Position numbers and translations under genes: made by a program
Shown: positions 35,601-45,649 of the stretch, piece by piece
Layout: each line of letters opens with the position of its first letter
How positions within the stretch are numbered: the first letter of the stretch is position 1
Origin: Liolophura sinensis
Taxonomy: Eukaryota > Mollusca > Polyplacophora > Chitonida > Chitonidae
Reading direction: 5' to 3'
NCBI RefSeq assembly: GCF_032854445.1
Contig: NC_088300.1
Span: forward strand, 73,585,005 to 73,649,004
Length of the DNA stretch: 64,000 nt
The notes under the pieces: model-generated
What the model was told of the DNA's origin: nothing
What the model saw: the letters and a program-made list of their open reading frames with translations, nothing else
The model's database searches: none

Positions 35601-38600
35601 AAAAGAAGTGCCAGAATTCCATAGATTAATTTTAATCAGTCTAAATTTGCAGTATTGATATCTGCCCTTTATTTTAGGTTATATACCTGTCTAAATCAGC
35701 CTTCATTTGTTCCAATAACTAATTCACTCTGTAGACTTGAAATATTTTGTTCACAGTGTACTGTTACTTATCTTTGCAGGGATGGAAGCGTGTGTGGATG
35801 GCATACAGACAACGGGGAACACTGGTTTTACTGTGACCGCCTTCATACTGGTGAGGCACAGTGTGTGGATTTCTATGACAACACAATTATCTCAGGATCA
35901 AGGGACAAAACTGTGAAAGTAAGCTGATATCAAATTAGCCATTTTATGGAATCGGAAGACTAAATGCTCATGTTGTGTGCCCCAAGTTACGGGGTAGAAT
36001 CAAGCGCTTACTAGTTTGCCTACACCTTGACGTCATTAGACTTGTCAGGCACCCAGCCAAAGGTACCTGTTAAACACCAGTCAGATGAATTAATGAAGAA
36101 AAGGAAAACTGACTTGGGTTAACCTTTCCATTTGATATAATACATGCCTATGAGAGTATGGTGCAGGAAATTATGGGAAAAATTTCACAAATAAAATAAT
36201 TTTTTTTTTGATGTAGTTCTGGTTGATAACATGGTAAATGGATTGATGGGAAAATAGTCTGTGCAAGATAACTATCCCTTGGCCACTGAGGTCACTGATG
36301 ACAAAAATTTGTCTTACAACTGACCATGCCGATATTCATGTACATCTAGGTAAGTTTCTTAAGTACAAACGCATTTAAATTATTAAAAAAACATCAAATC
36401 ATTGACTGTTTTCTGCACACAGGTTGTGACAGTAAACTCACGGCATGGTGACAAGGAAGGGGAGACAATCATCTGCGATGACAGGGTCTGGTCTCTGTCC
36501 GTATGTCCTGATGGAAGGTAAATATGTACTGTACATTTCTTGCTTATGGTTGTTTTTTATATTGTTTGATTAAAGTTTAATATAGGTATTTGATAAGAAG
36601 TAGTATGTTTTTCAGATCAGTGTTTTATTTATTGCCTTATGCTTTGGTTCCGCAATTTTCTGTTGCACTATAATTGGTAGAAGCTTTCACATAATGGATG
36701 CTCAAAGATCTACATGAAATAAGACTGATATGGAGTTATATGCACTTGAAGATAAAACTTAGAGCATCCAGTTTTATACATGCAACAATCTACCAAGTGC
36801 AGCCGCTCATATACCTGGTTTGATTACTTACCAGCTCTTTTGCTGTGGGCACTTCAGGCTGTTGTGGAGATTCAGCATTATCCTTGTTTGATCTGAACAG
36901 GTGAGTGTTAATTTAAATGTACATGTAATTGTACATAAAATAGGACATGTCACGTGATGTAACACATTTCTAATACATACATGGTACACTGGCCCAGTGC
37001 TCAAAGTTGAGTATTTTCAGATACACCTTTTGTTGTGTTATGGTGAACATGGATTCATGTAGATATTAGACCAGGATAAGACCATGTTTATTTATGTGTC
37101 TTGTTCCTTGGTTGATTGTATTGCCAAAGGTTTTTAGTTATTAACTATTGACAGAAGTTAATGACACTGAGATTGTTATTTATGTATTAAAGTTTTGTCT
37201 GATCTGAAAGTTGTTAATAAAGGGAAGCTACTCATAGTATTCAAGTGTTGCATTTCTTCTCAGCGAGCTATCTCCCTTAGTCTAGATGTGTACCACTATT
37301 TCTTTTTTTTTTTTTTTCCTTCAGCTGTAACAGATTGCAGGACCTGCCTACTGGTCCTCGGCGGGGAGCAGGTGTGTTAGACATACAGTTTGACTCACCA
37401 CACACACTGCTATCTTGTGGTTACGACACATTTCTCAGGCTCTGGGATACAAGAACTGGCACATGGTAAGATGTTTACAAATGTCACCAGTCAGACAGGA
37501 TTAAAAGTTATAGCTGTTTTGAAGTTCTTGTATTTGAACCTCTATCAAAACTGGACATTTGTGTGTTTAATAATTTCATTCAGCAAAGTCACTAGATTGT
37601 CTGAGGGAATCATTTTATTGTTGGATTTATGTGTTTTAACTTTCTGTTTTTTGTCATTGTGTATCAATCTGGGTTATCTGTTTGCACTGAATTCAGTCTA
37701 ACTTGTTTTTAGATTTTAGATGTGTTACTGGTTGTGGCTTACATTGTATTAACTGTTAAATTAGATTGGAAGCCAGGTCAGAGAGTACTGAAGTCGCCTT
37801 TCCCTAATTATACACTTCACCAGCCAGAATGACCAATTCTGTGTCTCAGCAGCTGAAGCTAAGTCATGCTAAGAACATATAATTGTTCAGCTGTCTGTCT
37901 GAAGAACGATTCTTTTTTGCCTTTGTCTATCTGAGTGTGCACATGTTGATTGTTTTTTTGCAGTTGTCTATGTGAAAAGTAAGCATGTGGTGATTGCTTT
38001 GTGCTGTTCTCTGCTTGAGTGTGCACATGGTGATTGTTTTTTGCTGTTGTCTATGTGAAGAGTAAGCATGTGGTGATTGCTTTGTGCTGTTCTCTGCTTG
38101 AGTGTGCACATGGTGATTTTTTTTTTGGCTGTTTATTTCTCAGTGTATCTAGTTGGGAGGAGCCATTTGATTCTGCACTCTATTGTGTGCAATCAGACCA
38201 GTGTAACGTGATGGTGACAGGGACTGCTCGGCATGGGATGTCAAGACTCTGGGACAAGAGGCAGACAGAACCGCTTCAGGTGAGCTCCACACCTGTAGTT
38301 CATCTGTTCTTCACTTTACATCAGGTCGTTCATCTGTTTGTCAGGTTGTTCCTCTGTTCATCAGGTTGTTCAACTGTTTGTCAGGTTGTTCATCTCTTCA
38401 TCGGTTTGTTCAACCGTTCATCAGGTTGTTCATCTCTTCATGATATCTATTGGTGAAATTGTTGCCGCCTGCTTTGTCCGGTTTCCTCCCACCATAATCC
38501 TGCTGCTGTCGTATATGTGAAATATTCTTGAGTACGGGGTAAACAGCAATGAAATAAATAAATAAATATTGATGAACTTAATCTCAGACTGTGAACAAGT

Positions 38601-39691
38601 CTCGAAATTTTTAGGGGACCTCCGTGGCTCAGTTGGTTAGCACGCTAGCACAGCGTAATGACCCGGGAGACTCAGTTTGATTGATGTGAGTTTGAGCCCA
38701 GCTCATGCTGGCTTCCTCTCCAGCCGTACATGAGAAGCAGCTTGCGGGTCGTGAGTTTCCCCCGGGCTGTGCCCGTTTTCCTCCCACCATAATGCTGGTC
38801 GCCGTCGTATAAGTGAAATATTCTTGAGTATGGCATAAAATAGAAATCAAAATCTTTATTGAACATCTGTTGGTTACAATGAACTAATATTGGCCAAAGG
38901 CTTCTGATGCGGACTGGACGAACAATGACTAGTATGATAGGAAAACGTGTAAATGACATCCACAATTATTTTTTTTTCCATATACATGTATGTATATATA
39001 TCTTCATGCCGACATAGGCCTGCATGATGTCTTTTTTATATAAAAATTTAATATTTACTATTTTGGATAAGTATGGTTGAAACAACACAAAAGGAACTAA
39101 GTTAAAGACTTAGTAGTACAGTAGAGAAAAAACAAAAGTTCTAGAAAATATACTCAAAACTACTAGATACTCCATTTAGACTAAGTCCTAGCATAAGCTA
39201 CAGCCAAACCATTCATTTAATAGAGCTTTGGATTCTCTAACTGTGGCATGTGGTTCCACAACTTTGCACCTTGGTAGCTAAGAGGGTTATACCTGCACTC
39301 ATTCGGTATCAAGGTAAAATAACAAACCAGCAATTGTTGTATTTCATGCAGTATGATACTTGTCAGTGTAATGGTAGATGCTGACACGTGATGTTGGCAA
39401 GGATTAAATGATTACCTTCTTCATACTTACCAATGTTGGCATAACATTTACAAAATTCCAAATCATGACCATCTGCCTACAATGAACAGCTATTAAACCT
39501 GTGAAGTGACACATATGTTATGATGTGTTGGTTTATTTTATTGAAAGTGGTGATTTTCTTGTCTTTTCCAGCAATATTACTGCGGCTTGAGGAGCAGTCC
39601 TGTGTATTCCCTGGCTTTTGATCAGACCAGTCTCTATGTGGCGTTGGATTTGAGTCTCCACTTATTAGATTTCTCAGTGTTTTCACAATAA
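32686..39691 (+). CDS. F-box/WD40 protein FBXW9, complete, nine exons
   Basis: Exons: 32686-32921, 34434-34532, 35338-35517, 35780-35918, 36423-36517, 36835-36900, 37325-37465, 38144-38279 and 39572-39691. All introns are GT-AG, all phases agree, and the product is 403 aa. The ATG has A at -3 and G at +4. An F-box spans about residues 21-64 (TDLPDDVLFIILKYL, then LSRVCKIF). Exon 3 opens RQLPWVQLNEDCLWMSTRNE, a segment I recognise from FBXW9. WD40 strands follow: SGSRDKTVKV, DDRVWSLSVCPDGR, GDSALSLFDLNR, GYDTFLRLWDTRTGT and SRLWDKRQ. The C terminus is VYSLAFDQTSLYVALDLSLH and then LLDF, as in FBXW9. F-box/WD proteins are substrate receptors of SCF (SKP1-CUL1) ubiquitin ligases; FBXW9 substrates are poorly known. 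Human FBXW9 is somewhat longer, mainly at the N terminus. Confidence 0.93.
33197..33788. mobile_element. 592-bp foldback element (long inverted repeat) in FBXW9 intron 1
   Basis: Both ends carry the palindrome TATGTACATA (33197-33206 and 33779-33788). The left arm (about 33197-33420) matches the reverse complement of the right arm (about 33574-33788) imperfectly over about 215 bases. Paired blocks include GCCCTGGATGACTACA with GCCCTGAATGACTACA, GGCTGGGTCCCATTCACC with CGCTGGGTCCTGTTCACC, and CCAAAGGTAAATGTCCATC with CCAAAGGTAAATATCCATC. The 150-bp centre is unique. There is no coding sequence. It looks like an old nonautonomous DNA transposon or foldback element; the class is unknown. Confidence 0.8.
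35005..35290 (+). mobile_element. SINE family A, full length, diverged
   Basis: A degenerate tRNA-like head (GTCAAGCAATTAGTAAGCTA, then CGGCCACTGTGAGTCAAGC) is followed by CTTCCTTTCCAACCATATG, TGGTTGTGGGTTTCCC, CCACCATAATGCTGGTCGAG and TTCTTGAGTACGACGTGAAA. An 11-bp local duplication (CATGCTATTT) sits near 35228-35250. It ends only about 50 bases before FBXW9 exon 3 (35338), so it forms most of the 3' end of intron 2. Confidence 0.85.
37930..38125. repeat. 84-bp tandem repeat in FBXW9 intron 7
   Basis: Two complete copies and a partial third. GAGTGTGCACATG recurs at 37933, 38017 and 38100, with GTAAGCATGTGGTGATTGCT and TTGTGCTGTTCTCTGCTT between. The third copy runs into the T-rich acceptor region of exon 8. 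Confidence 0.9.
38318..38440. repeat. 20-bp tandem repeat in FBXW9 intron 8
   Basis: About six copies of a unit close to TCAGGTTGTTCATCTGTTCA, just after the donor of exon 8. The open frames across it are by-products. Confidence 0.88.
38455..38570 (+). mobile_element. SINE family A, 3' fragment
   Basis: Contains GTCCGGTTTCCTCCCACCAT, GTCGTATATGTGAAATATTC and TTGAGTACGGGGTAAACAGC, then an AAATAAATAAATA tail. It lies in FBXW9 intron 8, 40 bases before a full-length copy in the same orientation. Confidence 0.88.
38612..38850 (+). mobile_element. SINE family A, full length
   Basis: tRNA-like head with CCTCCGTGGCTCAGTTGGTT (A box) and ATGTGAGTTTGAGCCCAGC (B box). The body contains CTTCCTCTCCAGCCGTACAT, GGTCGTGAGTTTCCCCCGGG and CTCCCACCATAATGCTGGTC. 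The 3' end is GTCGTATAAGTGAAATATTC and TTGAGTATGGCATAAAATAG. It lies in FBXW9 intron 8. Confidence 0.92.
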
Positions 39692-39695
39692 TAAA
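39690..39695 (+). promoter_or_regulatory. AATAAA overlapping the FBXW9 stop codon
   Basis: The last two bases of the TAA stop (39689-39691) begin an AATAAA hexamer. If used, the mRNA would have almost no 3' UTR. A later AATAAA at 40656-40661 is an ordinary alternative about 0.97 kb downstream. Confidence 0.35.
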
Positions 39696-39699
39696 AAAT

Positions 39700-41830
39700 T
39701 CCTCATCACCCAGATCATGTACATGTAATTTCTCAATGTTGTATGGCTATTAACCTTTTGGTGTTGAATCTGAAAATTTATAGTAGAATTAATATCAGTA
39801 AGTGCCATAATGAGGGACATTGTAAATTTCTTTTGAATTCATCATCAAGAACTGCTCCTAAAATGGTTTTTGGTCTTATTAGATGCTAAGTACAGCTTAA
39901 TTATACAAAACCGCAAAGAACAAAAAAAACATGTCGGAATACAATTGACACAGATCCATGCTTCATCACTCCCAACAACAATTTAATCACGTTCTGGTAC
40001 AGATGCACGAAAAAAATCATGTACTGATTTATTAACTCTAAAGGTTGGATAGGAATAGATGCAGGTGTTATTGTCATTCTGTAGTTGTGTAAACGCTACA
40101 GTGTAAATCGTGGACACCTGTTTAGGTGTGACATTTGGTAGGTTTGCATCGGTAACAATATTTTATATATGGAAGATGTGATTTATTTACTTATTTATTT
40201 GATTTGTGTTTTATGCCACAAGAATATTGCAGGTATACAACGTCGGCAAGCATTATGTTAGGAGGAAACATGGCAGAGCCCGAGGGAAATCCATGACCAT
40301 TTGCAGGTTTCTGGCAGACCTTCCCACATATGTCTGGGGACTGGAGGACTTAAAATGTTTATGCATAATCAGCTGTGTTTCAGTACCCTAATCTCTACTG
40401 TGTCTGTAAAAGATAAAGAACAGTTTATGATTAACACAACTTTTTAATACTTTTTATTTCATATGGCTAGGAACAAAACTTTCCCCATCTTGATCAATGT
40501 TACCTCTGGTGCCAGAGGTGTACATCCGTTTGTTGATAAGGTTCTGGTCGTGTCTTCTACCGGCCCTGTGCAGTCAGTAAATTGTCACATTCAAGTTAAA
40601 TTAACTTTCTGTTGCTCATGAATTATCACTGTGATCCATAATTTTCTCAGTATAGAATAAAATTATTGAATGGTTTTCAAGGCAGTCTGGAGAGTAATAT
40701 TTGATGTGGAACAGACATAGTGATGAAAACAGTTTGACTGATTCTTGCATTTCTGCTGTTCAATTCATTATAATTTTGTTTTCGTTTTTCAGTTGTTACG
40801 ACTAAGTTGTTACTACACGACAGTAAGATTATGGCATTGGGTCAATTCCAAGACTTTGTTTTTGTGGTTAACATAGGCAGCTTCACATATTTCGATTTTT
40901 AAAGCCATACCATCTCACACTTCTTGGTGGTTGTGAATATCGGTGCCTTTTCATTAAAATAGCAACAATATCCCAGGATAAGATATTGTGCGTTCAAATG
41001 TTGATTCATTTTGACGGCGTTTTGGGCCGTGATGACATATAGCCAATTTCTTTTCTACTTAGCTAGATTTTAAGATCTGTTTCATTCTTCAAAGCTTAGT
41101 TTCTAGAAATTATTTGATGTGGAAGCTGAACTGCCCATATGGCCAACCGATCTCGGAGCTACTACTAGGCATAAGTTAACCTGCCAACCTCTTCAGGGGG
41201 ATTGTATAAACACTTTGTCATACCAAACCCTGCAGATTCAGACTTCCTGAACTCCAGATACAGATGGGTTGATCACCTGTAAACTAAAGATGTATTGTAG
41301 TTTAGATGTGAAAAAAAAAATACTCTCAACAGCTGATAATGTGAATTACGTCCAAAATGAAACCGTTAGATCGCACGTCGCGTTTCCTTCATCGATAAAC
41401 ATGCCCAAAATCGAGAAAGAGCTGCTATAAAGCACAGTTACTTTTGGGACGGACACCATATAGTGTGATTCTCCATGAATAATTTAACATAGTAGACAGA
41501 GAGTAAGTCCAGGGAAATGACGACCTTGTGATAGTTGGTAAAAGGTCACACGTATTATCAGTGAAATTTTGCCTCTTTGTGTATATGGTTAAAAAGTAAC
41601 ATATGGAGCCATAGCTGATGATGTCAGTTGCAGCTTATTAGACGTCACTGGCTTAGAATTGCTCGGATGTTCTGTTAGCATCACATTTAATATATAACTA
41701 TACATTGAAACAAGTGACAACTTTTAACAACGACAGAAACAAATATGTTTTTAATTTTGGTTTATTGAACAATCTTCATCCTTCAATCCATATGCACTAG
41801 AACAAAAAATATTTACTAGAACATACATGC
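39700..41830 (+). other. FBXW9 3' flank
   Basis: AT-rich with no supportable gene. It contains the alternative poly(A) signal at 40656-40661 and a reverse SINE at 40182-40342. Confidence 0.4.
40182..40342 (-). mobile_element. SINE family A, reverse, 5' truncated
   Basis: Reverse complement of the family A 3' half: TTTATTTGATTTGTGTTTTA, CAAGAATATTGCAGGTATAC, AGCATTATGTTAGGAGGAAA, CCATGACCATTTGCAGGTTT and CTGGCAGACCTTCCCACATA. Confidence 0.8.
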
Positions 41831-41832
41831 AC

Positions 41833-42072
41833 GGCGAGTGTCTCCGTCTCACAATGGTTAACGAGATTACACAGCAGAAGGACCCAGGAGACTCGTCAAT
41901 TTGATTGATGCGAGTTCAAGCCCAGATCATGCTGGCTTCATCTCCGGCCGTACGTGGCAAGGTCTGCAGCAAACAGCGGATGGTCGTTGCCTTCCCTACT
42001 ACTCTGCACAGTTTCCTCCAACAATAATGCTGACCATCGTCGTATAAGTGAAATATACACCAATTGAATAAG
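41833..42072 (+). mobile_element. SINE family A, full length, diverged
   Basis: Head GTGTCTCCGTCTCACAATGG (degenerate A box) and GATGCGAGTTCAAGCCCAGA (B box). Body CTTCATCTCCGGCCGTACGT and GCGGATGGTCGTTGCC. End ATCGTCGTATAAGTGAAATA, with the last segment shortened. It faces a reverse copy 45 bases away. Confidence 0.85.
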
Positions 42073-42117
42073 TACATTTATGCTGCATTTTCATCTTCGA
42101 AGAAAGGTTCAAATTTT

Positions 42118-42358
42118 TTTTATATATTTATTTGATTGGTGTTTTACACCTTACTCAAGAATATTTCACTTATACGACGGCGGCCAGCATTATATGGTGG
42201 GAGGAAACCCACGACCATCCGGAGGTTGCTGGCAGATCTTCACACTTACAGCCGGATGAGCTGGCTTGAACTTGAACTCACAGACCGCATTGGTCAGAGG
42301 CCACTGGGCCATTGCACCGTTCTGGTGCGGTAACACCCTCGGCCACAGAGTCTCTGGA
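42118..42358 (-). mobile_element. SINE family A, reverse, full length
   Basis: Runs backwards from TATTTATTTGATTGGTGTTT through TCACTTATACGACGGCGGCC, CCACGACCATCCGGAGGTTG and GGCTTGAACTTGAACTCACA to a head with CTCGGCCACAGAGTCTCTGG. It forms a tail-to-tail inverted pair with the copy at 41833. Confidence 0.85.
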
Positions 42359-42359
42359 T

Positions 42360-43290
42360 AGTTCAACATCCCTTTCTCGGAGTCACTTTTTGTCTTTGAC
42401 TGATACCAATCACAAGGGAAAGCTGTGAGCACTTCGAAGTTTATATGGTTTAGAGTTGTTTTCTGTCCTTTCCAGCTCGCAAGTGTATGTAGGACAGATC
42501 AAATATTTTTTAGAAACATTCACGATGCATTTCATGCAATTGTTTCCTTCTCTTCTGAAGAATGTCCTGTTTTAGACTGGAAATGTCTGAAACATATCTT
42601 AGATTGTATCGTTGTCAGGTTGTACAAATATTTATTTATTGCTTTTCATCACCTGACACAAGAATAAACCATGTGCTTGGCCAGGTGCTTGGCAAATCTA
42701 GGGTTGTGATACATCCAAACCAGCGACAACTGGGTTCGAAACTAAGACCGCTTTGGTCTTGAGCCAGTTGAAGGCAACGGGAAAAAACATTTTGGTTGAT
42801 TGCGCCAGTTAGATCTTCTGTTATTAATGAATTAATTATTTAGCTATATTGTGCACTGACACTTTTATGGATACACGAACTACTAAATACTACAGTGTTT
42901 AGTCACCAAACCTGGGTATTATTCTTAGATATCATTCAATCTGTAATTCTACTCCTCTGTGCGTATCAGTCAGTTAATGCCAAATTAACCAAGCTTAGCT
43001 CGCGATCTACCGCACCCTTTAGCTAAAGATATCTCATCTTGGTTTGATTTATGACGCTTTTTGCACCGCTGTTTAAACTTTTGCTTTATGCATTAATAGT
43101 CTGGTTACAAAAGTTGTAATTCTCTGCAGTAAAGCAAGGTGACTTAACCTGGAAACATGCCTAATAAATTTACCGACCTTGCCTTTAGATACGATGATAA
43201 TCACGTGCCGTAAGAGTTATGATACCCCTATAGAAAAACGTGGAAAACGAGCCAAAGCTCGATGCAAGAATATTTTGCCACTTAACTGTT
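42360..43290. other. Upstream flank of the 138-aa secreted-protein gene
   Basis: No supportable gene. It may hold the promoter for the gene at 43291. A possible decayed repeat lies near 42620-42770. Confidence 0.35.
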
Positions 43291-43871
43291 ATGAGAGAGC
43301 TCATAGTTTGGCTTTTTGTACTGATATTAGTTTTTCTCATTTCTCAGTCTCATATTCTATTCCCGTTGCACGGTGCATGCTCAGGATCTCTCACTGACCC
43401 GCGAATAGGCCTCTGCTGGCGGGTGAGTGCTCTGACGTTTAACCATGTAACAATTATACCGGGGGCTGGAATAACACGCCAGAACACCTACTCTTTTTTT
43501 TCATTTGAGAATGGTTGTCTGTCTATAGCACATCCTGCTATCTACGGATTACTTGTCCTGCTCAGAATCTGCCTTGATCTATCCAGCTCTACACGACCGT
43601 GGAAGTCCTGCATCTAAAGCCCGCGTCAAAAAGCGACGGTGAAGATGCCTGTGGAGATAAACTCGTCAGACTTAACCGCTATATTTCGCTGTCTAGGGCG
43701 TGGTTTTACTCCGAAAATACCGCAACCGATGTATTTTGGTCGCTGGCAGACTACAGCGGAGTCTGTGTCGTTGGCGGTCCGCGCGATCCCGGCACGGATG
43801 GTGCAGTGAAGGGCTGGATATGCACGGCTGACGTTGAGGCCGGCCAGGTTTGGCCGTTTCACCCGTGCTAA
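43291..43871 (+). CDS. Novel small secreted six-cysteine protein, two exons
   Basis: Exon 1 (43291-43422) encodes 44 residues starting MRELIVWLFVLILVFLIS, a typical signal peptide. It ends at a consensus donor (CGG|GTGAGT). A 164-bp intron follows, with a pyrimidine-rich acceptor (GATCTATCCAG). Exon 2 (43587-43871) is in the same phase and open to TAA, giving 138 aa. The mature part has six cysteines (C30, C42, C66, C104, C123, C138), the last being the final residue, which fits three disulphides. There is no second hydrophobic segment and no obvious dibasic processing site. Cleavage near residues 27-30 is inferred. Exon 2 is GC-richer than its surroundings, as expected for coding DNA; it creates reverse-strand open frames that are shadows. 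ATTAAA at about 43900-43905 is a possible poly(A) signal. I recognise no family. Confidence 0.62.
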
Positions 43872-44255
43872 AGGCCAGATGTTTAATTAGCAATGTTTGA
43901 TTAAATCAGCGACTGTATCCAGCAATACATCACTGCAGGTGATCAGATGCACTACACCTTGTCACGTGTTATAACTCGACAGCCTTCTTCATAGTCATGA
44001 AGGAAGAGTCAAGTAAAAATAAGCATAAAGCCAAAATATTTACCAATTCTATGTGTCATCACAAAGTCACAAAATCGGTAATCTCAAGATTTCGATCTAA
44101 ACTATAACCGTCGACCTCACACAAATCATGCGTATAGAAAAGCTGCACATGAACCAGTATTATGACACCAAACAAATATATAATGGTACATGTCAATGTA
44201 CACACCAAAATTTCCTAACTGTATGTGTAAACAAAACGAGTATAAAGTGAGTGTG
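43872..44255. other. Short flank between secreted-protein gene and 21-bp array
   Basis: AT-rich with no gene seen; includes a possible poly(A) signal for the gene on the left. Confidence 0.4.
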
Positions 44256-44257
44256 CC

Positions 44258-45062
44258 ACAAATGTGAGGCGGACAAGGTCGAATGTAAGGTAGGCAGGGT
44301 CGACTGTGAGGCAGGCAAGGTCGCCCATTAGGATAACAAGGTCGACTGGAAAGCAGATAAGGTCGACCGTGAGACAGGCAAGGTCGATTGTAAAGTAGGC
44401 AAGGTCGACTATGAGGAAAGCAAGATCGACTGTGAGTCAGGCAAGGTTAAGTGGGAGTCAGGCAAGGTTAAGTGGGAGTCAGGCAAGGTTAAGTGGGAGT
44501 CAGGTCTGTAAAGCAGAGATCGACTGAGGCAGGCAAGATCGACTATGAAGAAGGCAAGGTCCACTGTAAGGCAGGCAAGATCGACTGTGAGTCAAGCAAG
44601 GTCCACTGTGAGATAAACAAGGTCGATTTAGAGGCAATCAAGATCGACTGTGAGTCAGGCAAGGTCAACTGTGAGATAAACAAGGTCGATTTAGAGGCAA
44701 TCAAGATCGTGAGTCAGGCAAGGTTAACTGTGAGTCAGGTCTGTAAAGCAGACAAGATCGACCGAGGGAGGCAAGGTCGACTATGAAGAAGGCAAAGTCC
44801 ACTGTAAGGCATTCAAGGCGGTTATAAGGCAGGCAAGGTAAACAAGGTCGATTTAGAGACAGGCAAGGTCAAGTTAGGCCGACTGTATAAGGCACGTAAT
44901 GTCGACTGTGAGGTAGACAAAGTCGACTGAGAGGCAGGCAAATTCGACTGTATAAGGCAGATCAAGGTTGACTGTGAGGCAGACAAGGTCAATTGACAAA
45001 TAAGCAAGTTCGACTGTGTAAGGCAGGCTGGGAGATTGTGAGACAAGCAAGGTCGACTGCAT
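44258..45062. repeat. 21-bp minisatellite (GTCGAC type)
   Basis: About 38 imperfect copies of a unit near AGGCAGGCAAGGTCGACTGT plus G. The unit length is a multiple of three, so long open frames appear on both strands. Longer-range repeats are present: AACAAGGTCGATTTAGAGGC recurs 63 bp apart (near 44619 and 44682), and GTCAGGTCTGTAAAGCAGA recurs about 236 bp apart (near 44500 and 44736). It begins about 390 bp after the secreted-protein gene. Confidence 0.93.
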
Positions 45063-45169
45063 TGAACATATATCGGAAATTTTTGGCAAAAATGCAATCA
45101 GCGCAAAGACAGGTTGAAAGGCTTGAAAAATTGCTGAGTATGACAGAGTATGACTCTAAGAAAGGGACA

Positions 45170-45345
45170 GAAGTCGGAAAGGCTGGTTAAAAGTTAGGTG
45201 AAGTGGACTATAAAAGAAGGGGAAGACAGATTGACAAGCGAGAAAGGCTGGGTGAAAGTTAGGTGAAGCGGACAATAAGAAAGAGGAAGACTGGTTGAAA
45301 AGTGGGAAGGGCAGGTTGTAAGGTCAGTGAAACAGACTGTACTGT
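45170..45345. repeat. About 65-bp imperfect tandem repeat
   Basis: Two and a half copies. AAAGGCTGG and then AAAGTTAGGTGAAG recur at 45178 and 45243, with a degraded third copy near 45307. It adjoins the 21-bp array but differs in unit and sequence. Confidence 0.75.
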
Positions 45346-45501
45346 ATAAGTGGTACGTTACTTGAAATGGAGAGTCCCAAGGTCGTTATATTGATGATTA
45401 CCTACTCCATAGATAAAGTACAACTTGACCCAAAATATGATCATCATAGCCAGTAAAGGTAAAATACATGGATTTTCCGGTTGCCTTATTTTCAGAAACA
45501 T

Positions 45502-45645
45502 TGTATTTATTTATTTATTTGATTGGTTTTTTACGCAGTACTCAAGAATATTTCACATATACGACGACGGCTAGCATTATGGTGTGAGAAAATCGGGCAG
45601 AAGACGCGGGAAACACACGACCACCCGTAGGTTGGGAGCATTATA
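45502..45645 (-). mobile_element. SINE family A, reverse, 5' truncated
   Basis: Reverse complement of the family A 3' half: TATTTATTTATTTGATTGG, CAGTACTCAAGAATATTTCA, TATACGACGACGGCTAGCAT and ACACACGACCACCCGTAGGT. Confidence 0.85.
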
Positions 45646-45649
45646 GGTT

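Noticed and set aside
38034-38456. 140-codon forward frame across FBXW9 exon 8
   Set aside because: Runs through the 84-bp and 20-bp repeats; the spliced FBXW9 frame is clearly the real one.
42620-42770. Another SINE copy
   Set aside because: Some resemblance to a SINE tail and a GGGTTCGAAAC box, but too little matches either family.
43626-43893. Reverse-strand reading frames over the secreted-protein exon 2
   Set aside because: They lack splice context and a signal peptide; the forward two-exon model explains the open sequence better.
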